From NCBI GenBank assembly GCA_963799455.1, contig CAWCXF010000007.1, positions 558,001 through 622,000 of the forward strand: a stretch of 64,000 bases of DNA. Reading direction: 5' to 3'. The position numbers and the translations under genes are program-made. Positions within the stretch are counted from its first letter, which is position 1. Each line of letters starts with the position of its first letter. The notes under the pieces are model-generated. The model saw only the letters and a program-made list of their open reading frames with translations. It did no database searches and was not told where the DNA came from. The stretch is from CAWCXF01 sp963799455 (lineage in GTDB: Bacteria; Pseudomonadota; Alphaproteobacteria; Rhodobacterales; Rhodobacteraceae). Positions 1 through 7,900 of the stretch are shown here, piece after piece.

Positions 1-85
1 GATGGAGATCGAGCGCGGCTACGCCGCGGGCGTGCGCGTGCTGCGCGCCGCCGACGAGATGCTCGCCCGACTGCTGGAGATCTGA
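1..85 (+). CDS. flgK: Flagellar hook-associated protein 1 (FlgK), C-terminal end only
   Basis: The window opens inside this gene; only the last 27 codons, read from base 2, are present. The tail (GYAAGVRVLRAADEMLARLL) has the heptad-like C-terminal helix typical of FlgK and other axial flagellar proteins, and it is followed 4 bases later by flgL, its usual neighbour. FlgK forms the first junction ring between hook and filament. The assignment rests on this short tail plus context, so it is good but not absolute. Confidence 0.8.
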   Translation, partial: MEIERGYAAGVRVLRAADEMLARLLEI

Positions 86-89
86 GGCC

Positions 90-1100
90 ATGACCACGAT
101 CGGATTCGGCGACCTCGCCCGCACGACGCCCCTGGCGCGGCAGGGCGCGCAGGCGCGCGCCGACCTCGCCCGGCTCTCCCAGGAGCTGACCACCGGGCGC
201 CAGGGCGACGTGGCGGCGGCCGCGAAGGGCGACCTGCGCGCGATCGCGGGGATCGAGCGCTCGCTGGCGCTGCTCGGGCGCTCGGAGGCCGCGGCGACCG
301 CGGCGCAGGGGCGGATGGACGCCATGCAGGCAGGGCTCGAAGCCGTGCAGGAGGCCGCGAGGGGCGCCGCGTCGGGCCTTTTGTCGGTGGCGGGCCCCGC
401 GGCCACGGCCGGCATGGGGCAGGCCGGGGGGATCGCCCGCGCGGCGCTCGGCGGCGCGCTCTCGGCGCTCTCGGCGCGGATGGGCGACGTGCACCTCTTC
501 TCGGGCGCGGCCTCGGACGGCGCACCCCTGCCAGGCATGGACGAGATGCTGGGCGCGCTGCGCGCCGAGGTCGGGCCTCAGTCCGACCCCGCGGCGCTGC
601 GCGCGGCGGTCCAGGCCTGGTTCGCGCCCGGCGGCGGGCTGGACGCGGCCTTCCCGCGGCCCGGCGCCGACGAGCCCGCCGTGGTGCCGCTCGCCCCCGG
701 CGAGACGCTGAGCATCGCGGCCACGGCCGCGGACCCCGCGATCCGCGGCACGCTTGCGGCGCTGGCGACGGCCGTGCTGGCCGGCGAGAACCAGGGCGGC
801 GCGATGGACCGGGAGGCGCAGCGCGAGGCGCTCGCGGCCGCAGGGGCCGCGCTGGTGTCCGACGCGCCCGGGCTCACCGGCCTGCGCGGCCGGCTCGGCA
901 CCTCCGAGGGCCAGTCCGAGCGCGCGCTGGCGCGCATCCGCTCGGAGAGCTCGGCGCTGGAGCTGGCGCGCGGCGAGGCGCTGGAGGTGGACCGCTACGC
1001 GGTCGCCACCGAGTTCCAGGCGGCCCAGGCGGGGGTCGAGACGCTCTACCTCGTGACCGCGCGGCTCTCCAACCTCTCGCTCGCCAAGTATCTGGGATGA
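90..1100 (+). CDS. flgL: Flagellar hook-associated protein 3 / flagellin-like FlgL
   Basis: 336 residues. FlgL forms the second hook-filament junction ring. The N-terminal helix (LARLSQELTTGRQGD, about residues 28-42) and the C-terminal helix (ATEFQAAQAGVETLYLVTARLSNLSL) match the flagellin/FlgL fold, and the middle is alanine-rich. It starts 4 bases after the flgK stop and its stop overlaps the flgI start by 4 bases (ATGA), so the three genes are translationally linked. A GATTC site at the fourth to sixth codons causes no frame problem here. Confidence 0.9.
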   Translation: MTTIGFGDLARTTPLARQGAQARADLARLSQELTTGRQGDVAAAAKGDLRAIAGIERSLALLGRSEAAATAAQGRMDAMQAGLEAVQEAARGAASGLLSVAGPAATAGMGQAGGIARAALGGALSALSARMGDVHLFSGAASDGAPLPGMDEMLGALRAEVGPQSDPAALRAAVQAWFAPGGGLDAAFPRPGADEPAVVPLAPGETLSIAATAADPAIRGTLAALATAVLAGENQGGAMDREAQREALAAAGAALVSDAPGLTGLRGRLGTSEGQSERALARIRSESSALELARGEALEVDRYAVATEFQAAQAGVETLYLVTARLSNLSLAKYLG

Positions 1101-2455
1101 GGGTGCGCGCGCCCTCGCCGGCACCCGTCGCGCCGTCCCCCCCGGTGCGGGCGATCCCGCCGGTGCGGGCGATCCCGCCGGGCGGCGTGCCGCTGCTCCT
1201 GGCGGTGGGGGGGGCCGCGCTGTCGCTGTCGCTGGTCCTGCGGGGCCTCGCCTCGCGGGGCGCGGGGCGGGCGCTCGCGCTCCTCGCGGCGCTGACGCTG
1301 GCGCTCGCGGGGCCCGGCGCACCGGCCATCGCGGGCGGCCTCGCGGACGGGATGGGCGGCTTCGACGGCATGGGGGGCGGCTGCAACGGCTCGTCCATCG
1401 GAGGCGACGGCAGCGCGGTGCGGATCAAGGATCTGGTCGAGTTCGACGGCGTGCGCGGCAACGACCTGGTGGGCTACGGCCTCGTCGTGGGGCTCAACGG
1501 CACCGGCGACGGCCTGCGGAACTCGCCCTTCACCGAGGACATCATGGCGACCGTGCTGGAGCGGCTCGGCGTCAACGTCTCGGGCGAGACCTTCCGGCCG
1601 AAGAACGTCGCGGCCGTCCTGGTGACGGCGGAGCTGCCGCCCTTCGCGCGGGCGGGTGCCAGCATCGACGTGACGGTCTCGGCGATCGGCGACGCGTCGA
1701 GCCTCCTGGGCGGCACGCTGGTGATGACGCCGCTCAACGCCGCCGACGGCGAGGTCTACGCGGTGGCGCAGGGCACCGTGATCTCGGGCGGCGTGTCGGC
1801 CACCGGCGACGCGGCCAGCGTCATCGAAGGGGTGCCGACCTCGGGCTCGATCCCCTCGGGGGCGCGCGTCGAGCGCGAGGTGGCGTTCGACCTGTCGAGC
1901 CTCTCGACGGTGCGGCTGGCGCTCAGGACGCCCGACTTCACCACCGCCGGGCGCATCGAGCAGGCGATCAACGCCTGCTTCGGCCACACGGTGGCGATGA
2001 TGCAGGATTCGGGCACGGTGGCCGTCAACGTCGCCTCCACCGGTGCGCCCTCGGTCGCCCACGCGCTCCAGAGCATCGAGACGCTCAGGGTGTCGCCCGA
2101 GCGCGCCGCGCGCGTGGTCGTGGACCAGCGATCGGGCACCATCGTGATGGGCGAGGACGTGCGCATCAGCCGCGTCGCCGTCAGCCAGGGCAACCTGACG
2201 CTGCGCATCGAGGAGGCGCCGCAGGTGGTCCAGCCCAACCCGTTCTCCGAAGGCCAGACGGTGGTGGTGCCGCGCTCGCGCGCCGGGATCGAGGAGCAGC
2301 CCGGCACCGGGCTCGCGGAGGTCTCGGGCGAGACCTCGCTCGCCGACGTGGTGGCGGGGCTCAACGCGCTGGGCGTCTCCCCCCGCGACATGATCGACAT
2401 CCTCAAGAGCATCAAGTCCGCGGGCGCGCTCCACGCCGAGTTCATCGTCCAGTAG
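1097..2455 (+). CDS. flgI: Flagellar P-ring protein FlgI
   Basis: 452 residues. FlgI builds the periplasmic P ring around the rod. The hallmark mature start (VRIKDLVEFDGVRGNDLVGY, about residue 114) and the following GLVVGLNGTGDG are clear, as is the C-terminal DMIDILKSIKSAGALHAEF. The family usually has only a short signal peptide; here the leader is about 100 residues long and contains two hydrophobic stretches plus a perfect 18-bp direct repeat near 1141-1176 (PPVRAIPPVRAIPPG). The true start may therefore lie downstream of 1097, although the ATGA overlap with flgL supports 1097. Confidence 0.93.
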   Translation: MRVRAPSPAPVAPSPPVRAIPPVRAIPPGGVPLLLAVGGAALSLSLVLRGLASRGAGRALALLAALTLALAGPGAPAIAGGLADGMGGFDGMGGGCNGSSIGGDGSAVRIKDLVEFDGVRGNDLVGYGLVVGLNGTGDGLRNSPFTEDIMATVLERLGVNVSGETFRPKNVAAVLVTAELPPFARAGASIDVTVSAIGDASSLLGGTLVMTPLNAADGEVYAVAQGTVISGGVSATGDAASVIEGVPTSGSIPSGARVEREVAFDLSSLSTVRLALRTPDFTTAGRIEQAINACFGHTVAMMQDSGTVAVNVASTGAPSVAHALQSIETLRVSPERAARVVVDQRSGTIVMGEDVRISRVAVSQGNLTLRIEEAPQVVQPNPFSEGQTVVVPRSRAGIEEQPGTGLAEVSGETSLADVVAGLNALGVSPRDMIDILKSIKSAGALHAEFIVQ

Positions 2456-3149
2456 GCGCGCTCGGGGGTCTGGCGGCCGGTCGCGCGCACCACCCATCTA
2501 TGGCCGGGGCGCGCGCGAGATCGGGCGCGACGCCGCCATCCTCGGCCGGCACGGCGCGCGCCGCGGCCGAGCCCCGTTCGGTCGTCGCGCCCGCTCCGGG
2601 GGTCCGCCGCCAGGGGCGCCGCCCGTCATGGGATGACGCCGCCACATCCGCCATGCGGCGGAGGGCTTCGCGCGACGCAGGGCGGCCCCACCCTCCGCGC
2701 GCCGGGCGCGACCGCCCGGCATCCCGTCGGCCACGGGACCGTCATGGACCGATCCCCATGGGCTTCGCGCGCTCCGGCCCTGCGAGCGGCCGTCCGGCGC
2801 GCCGGCCTCGCGGGGCCGGAGCGCCACGCCCGCGCCCCGTTCACCCCCTCGTCATCGCTTTGCGCTGGCACGTGGCCCATCGCTGCCTCATCTTGGCCGG
2901 CATGTCGGGCGGCGGGTCCGCCCGGCGGCGGGGGGACCGGCTCGCGGGCCGGGTGCGGGGCCGAGCGCGGGGCCGAGTGCGGGGCAGGTGGGCATGGGTT
3001 GGACGAGACGCGACTCGAGGGCGCCGCGCGCTCCGCGCGTCCCCGGGGTGGGGCCGACCCTTCGCGCCCTGCAAGACCTGTGGCCCCTGCTCGCCCCGAA
3101 GGCGCCTCGGCCCCTGCGTGCTCCGAGGGCGCGACGAGCCCCGCGCGCC
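2456..3149 (+). other. Intergenic region between flgI and tamA, no gene supported
   Basis: About 690 bases. Every open frame here is arginine/proline/alanine-rich, lacks family features and has no clear ribosome site, as expected for random GC-rich DNA. Short imperfect repeats of GGGCCGAG type occur near 2955-2985. The tamA promoter must lie here but I see no confident -35/-10 pair. Confidence 0.5.
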
Positions 3150-4949
3150 GTGACGGCGCGCCGAGCCCTGCGCGCCTCGGCGGCGGTCGCGCTGGGCCTG
3201 TGGGTCGGGCTCGCGCCGGGCTGGACCCAGAACGTGCCGGTGGGGCTGCGCGTCGCCGGCGAGGACGACATGCGCGCCGAGATCGAGCAGGCCTCGCTGC
3301 TGCTGCGCGCCGAGGACGAGGGGCTCACCGAGGTCCAGGATCTGATCGCCGCGGCGCGCGCCGACTACACGCGCATCGTCGGCCGGCTCTACTCGGAGGG
3401 CTATTACGGCCCCGTCGTCTCGATCCTGATCGACGGGCGCGAGGCGGCCGAGATCCCGCCCTTCGACGCGCCCGGGCGGATCGGCGCCATCCAGATCCTG
3501 GTGGACACCGGCCCGCTCTACCGCTTCGGCCGGGCCGCGATCGACCCGCTCGCCCCGGGCACCGAGCTGCCCGAGGCGTTCGTGCGCGGCGAGGACGCGC
3601 GCACCGGCGTGGTGCGCGAGGCCGCCGCCTCCGCCGTCACCGGCTGGCGCGAGGTCGGCCGCGCCAAGGCCGAGGTCGCCGACCAGTCGATCCTGGCCGA
3701 CTACGCGCGCCGCGCGCTCGACGTGTCGATCGCCGTCCGGCCGGGGCCGGTGGTGCGCTTCGGGCGGCTGAACATCGCCGGCAACGAGCGCGTGCGCGCC
3801 GAGCGCATCCGCGAGATCGCGGGCTTCCCATCCGACGAGGTGTTCGACCCCGACAAGCTGGATCTCGCGCAGGAGCGCCTGCGCCGCACCGGCGCCTTCC
3901 GCGCCGTGGCGCTCACCGAGGCCGAGGCGCTGGGGCCGGGGGACACGCTCGACATCGGGCTCACCGTGATCGAGGACGCGCCGCGCCGCTTCGGCTTCGG
4001 CGCCGAGATCGGCACCGACGAGGGCGTCTCGCTGGAGGCGTTCTGGATCCACCGCAACCTCCTCGGCGGCGCCGAGCGGCTCACCTTCGAGGGCGAGGTG
4101 GACGGCATCGGCCTGAGCGGCGAGGAGGATCCCGACTTCCGCCTGACGACGCGCTTCGAGCGGCCCGCGACCTTCGACGCCGACACCAACCTCACCGCGC
4201 TCGCCGAGGTCGAGCGGCTCGACGAGCCCGCCTTCCAGAGCGACATCGTCCGCCTGGAGGTCGGCGTCATCCGCTACGCGACCGAGGATCTGATCGTGCG
4301 CGGAGGGCTCCAGCTCCGCTTCTCGGACGTCGACGACGATTTCGGCATGCGCCAGTTCCGCCACCTGATCGTGCCGCTCCAGGCCACCCAGGACAAGCGC
4401 GACGACCGGCTCAACCCGACCGAGGGCTATTACGCCGACCTCGCCGTCGCGCCCTATGTCGGGCTCGCGGGCTCGCAGACGGGCGCGCTGCTCTACGGCG
4501 ACGGGCGCGCCTATTACGGGCTGGGCGTCGAGGACCGCATCGTGCTCGCCGGCCGCCTCCAGGCGGGCTCGGTGCTGGGATCGGACATCGAGGAGACGCC
4601 GCCCGACTACCTCTTCTTCTCCGGCGGCGGCGGCACGGTGCGCGGCCAGCCCTACGAGTCGCTCTCGCTCTTCCGCGACGGCAACGAGGTCGGCGGGCGC
4701 TCCTTCCTCGGGATCCAGAGCGAGGTGCGCGGCGCGGTGACCGAGAAGATCGGCCTGGTGGGCTTCGTGGACGCGGGCCTCATCGGCGCCGACCCCTTCG
4801 GCGGCGAGACCGAGAGCCACACCGGCGCGGGCCTCGGGCTGCGCTACCAGACCGGGATCGGCCCGATTCGATTCGACCTCGCCGCCCCGGTCTCGGGCGG
4901 CACCGGCGAGGGGGTGCAGTTCTACCTCGGCATAGGGCAGGCCTTCTGA
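3150..4949 (+). CDS. tamA: Omp85-family outer-membrane translocation/assembly protein TamA
   Basis: 599 residues from a GTG start. TamA is an outer-membrane barrel which works with inner-membrane TamB to place proteins, and perhaps lipids, in the outer membrane. A signal peptide (ALRASAAVALGLWVGLAPGW) is followed by POTRA repeats (for example RFGRLNIAGNERVRAERIRE), then a beta-barrel with the Omp85 motif region GGGTVRGQPYESL and a terminal Phe (FYLGIGQAF). An ATG at 2988 would add 54 arginine/proline-rich residues before the signal peptide; I prefer 3150 because it puts the signal peptide at the N-terminus. Its stop overlaps the tamB start (TGATG). Confidence 0.92.
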   Translation: MTARRALRASAAVALGLWVGLAPGWTQNVPVGLRVAGEDDMRAEIEQASLLLRAEDEGLTEVQDLIAAARADYTRIVGRLYSEGYYGPVVSILIDGREAAEIPPFDAPGRIGAIQILVDTGPLYRFGRAAIDPLAPGTELPEAFVRGEDARTGVVREAAASAVTGWREVGRAKAEVADQSILADYARRALDVSIAVRPGPVVRFGRLNIAGNERVRAERIREIAGFPSDEVFDPDKLDLAQERLRRTGAFRAVALTEAEALGPGDTLDIGLTVIEDAPRRFGFGAEIGTDEGVSLEAFWIHRNLLGGAERLTFEGEVDGIGLSGEEDPDFRLTTRFERPATFDADTNLTALAEVERLDEPAFQSDIVRLEVGVIRYATEDLIVRGGLQLRFSDVDDDFGMRQFRHLIVPLQATQDKRDDRLNPTEGYYADLAVAPYVGLAGSQTGALLYGDGRAYYGLGVEDRIVLAGRLQAGSVLGSDIEETPPDYLFFSGGGGTVRGQPYESLSLFRDGNEVGGRSFLGIQSEVRGAVTEKIGLVGFVDAGLIGADPFGGETESHTGAGLGLRYQTGIGPIRFDLAAPVSGGTGEGVQFYLGIGQAF

Positions 4950-7900
4950 TGCGCGCATGGCTCCTCATCCTGGCCCTCCTGACGCTCGCGGCCGCCCCGG
5001 CGGCCGCGCAGGACATCGACGACGCGGATGGCGGGCGCGGGTTCCTGACCTCGCGCATCGAGGGGCTGCTGTCGGGCGCGGGCCGCGAGGTCCGCATCAC
5101 GGGCTTCGAGGGGGCGCTGTCGTCGCGCGCGACCATCGACCGGCTGACCATCGCCGACGACGAGGGCGTCTGGCTCACCATCGAGGACGCGGTGTTCGAC
5201 TGGGACCGCTCGGCGCTCTTCGGCCGCCGGCTGGAGATCCAGGAGCTCTCGGCGGGCCTGATCAAGCTCGACCGCTTCCCGGCGTCCGATCCGGGGGTCC
5301 AGCCGCCGCGGGCCACCGCGCGCGAGTTCAAGCTGCCCGAGCTGCCGGTGTCGGTCGAGATCGGCCGCGTCGCGGCCGAGCGCGTGGAGCTCGGCGCGCC
5401 GATCCTGGGCCAGCCGGCGGCGCTGAGCCTGGAGGGCTCGGGACGGCTCTCGGACGGCACCGCCGAGGTGCGGCTCGACGCGCGGCGGGTCGACGACGCC
5501 GAAGGGCGTTTCGTCGTGGACGCCTCCTACGACCCGGGGGCGGGCGGGCTCGACCTCACGGTGACGCTCGACGAGGGGGCGGGCGGGATCGCGGCCACCG
5601 CGCTCGGCATCCCCGGCGAGCCGCCGCTGACGCTCGCGGCCGAGGCCACGGGGACGCCCTCGGACCTCTCGGCCGAGTTCGCCCTCGGCGCGGACGGCGC
5701 CGACCGGCTCGCGGGCACCTTCGCGCTTCGCGACGAGGGCGACGGCCGACGCTTCGCGCTCGACGCCCGAGGCGACGTGGCGCCGCTGCTCGCGCCCGAC
5801 TATCGGGACTTCTTCGGCGACGATCTGAGCGTCACCGCCGAGGGCTCGCAGACCGAAGGGGAGGGCTTCGAGCTCTCCGCGCTCTCGGTCGAGACGGCCG
5901 AGCTGAGCCTGCGAGGCTCGGCCAGCATCGCGCCCGGCGGGCTGCCCGACGCCTTCGACCTCGCGCTCGTGCTCCGGAACGGCGAGGACGGCGTGCGGCT
6001 GCCGGTGGGCGGCGAGGTCCGGGTCGGCGCGGCCGACCTGACGGCGCGCTTCGACGCGAGCGAGGGGGAGGCCTGGACGCTCTCGGGCACGATCGAGACG
6101 CTGCGCACCGGCGCGGTGGACGTGGGCCGCCTGACGCTCGACGGCGGCGGGACGATCTCGCGCGCCGATCCGCGCGCCGTCACCGGCGAGGCGCGGCTCA
6201 CCGCGAGCGGGGTCGAGGCCGACGACCCGGGGCTCGTCGAGGCGCTGGGCTCGGAGATCACGCTCGGCGTGGACGCGGGCTGGGCCGAGGGGCAGCCGGT
6301 CGATCTGCGCTCGCTGCGGGTGAGCGGCGCGGGCTTCGAGGTCTCGGCCGAGGGCCAGGTCGCGGGCGCGACGCTCGACGGCACCGTGACCGCGAATCTG
6401 GAGGATCTCTCGCAGTTCGACGCGCTCACCGGCGCCTCGCTCGGGGGCGCGCTGGAGGTCCGCGCCGAGGGCAGCTTCGCGCCGCTGTCGGGCGCCTTCG
6501 ACGCCCGGCTCACGGGCACCGGGCGCGACCTCTCGACCGGGATCGAGGCGGCGGACGCGCTGATCGGCGGTCAGGCCCAGCTCGTGGTGGACGCCGCGCG
6601 CACCGTGGAGGGCACCGAGATCCGCGAGTTCACGATTGAGACCGAGGCGCTTCGGGCCGAGGTCGAGGGCCACATCGCGCCCGACGCCGAGGAGGCGGTG
6701 CGGCTGAGCTACACGGCCCAACTCCACGACGTGGGGCGGCTGGTGGAGCAGGTTTCGGGGCCCGCCACGATCGAGGGCACGGTGATGCGCGCGGGCGCGC
6801 TGGGCCAGCCGCCCGAGGCGCAGGCCGAGGGCGTGGACGCCCGCTGGCGCGTGACGCTCCAGGCCGAGGCCCCGCAGGAGACCTCGGTGACGCTCTTCGC
6901 CACGGTGCCCGACGAGGGCGCCGCCAGCGTCGATTTCGAGGCCAGCGTCGGCGATCTCGAGCCCTACGTCGCCCAGCTCCCCGGCCCGGCCTCCGTCCAG
7001 GGCCGCGCGCGCCGCGAGGGCGGCGACTGGACCGCGAACCTGACGGCCGACCTGCCGCAGGACATCACGGCGCGGGCCGACGCCACGCTCTCGGAGGCCG
7101 GCGCGCTCGCGGCCGACTTCGACGCGAGCGTGGGCGAGCTCGGCGCCTTCGTGCCCCAGCTCGCGGGCGAGGCGACGCTGACGGGGAGCGTCACGCGCGA
7201 CGCCGAGACGCAGGACGTGCGAGCCGTGGTGTCGGCCGATCTGCCCCAGGGGATCGAGGCCGAGGTCACGGCGGCCCTGCCCGCCGAGGGGCCGGCCACG
7301 GCCGCGTTCGACGCGCGGATCGCCGACCTCGGCGCCTTCGTGCCCCAGCTTCCAGGCGAGGCGACGCTGAGCGGGAGCGCCACGCGCGACGCGGACGGCG
7401 TCGAGGCGAGCTTCGACCTCGCGGCACCCCAGGGGATCGAGGCCCAGGTCGAGGCGACGCTGCCCGCCGAGGGCCCGACGACGGCCGCGTTCGACGCCCG
7501 CGTGGCCGACCTCGGCGCCTTCACGGACCTCGTGGAGGGCCCCGCGACGCTGACCGGCACGGCGACCCGGAGCGACGACGGCGTGACCGCGGTGGACGCC
7601 CGGATGGACGGCCCCGAGGGCATCGAGGCCACCCTCGACGCGCGGCTCGTGGGCGAGGCGCTGAGCGCCGACCTCGACGCGCAGGTGCCCGATGTCGGCG
7701 CCTTCGTCCCGGCCCTGGAGGGCCCCGCCGCGATCGACGCCGCCGTGCGGCGCGAGGACGGCGCGACGCGCGCGACGCTGAGCGTGGACGGCCCCCAGGG
7801 CATCGAGGCCGAGATCGCCGCGACCCTGCCCGCCGAGGGGCCGATCGAGGCCACCTACGACGCGCGCGTCAGTGACGTGTCGGCGCTCGCGCCGCTGCCG

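Noticed and set aside
2850..2890. Sigma-54-like TGGCAC motif upstream of tamA
   Set aside because: TGGCAC is present but the required GC element at the correct spacing (TTGC 5 bases later) is not.
2633..4948. Open frame running into tamB from far upstream, which would give a 2542-residue protein
   Set aside because: The upstream part overlaps the certain tamA gene in another frame and is arginine/alanine-rich; the tamB signal peptide begins exactly at ATG 4949.
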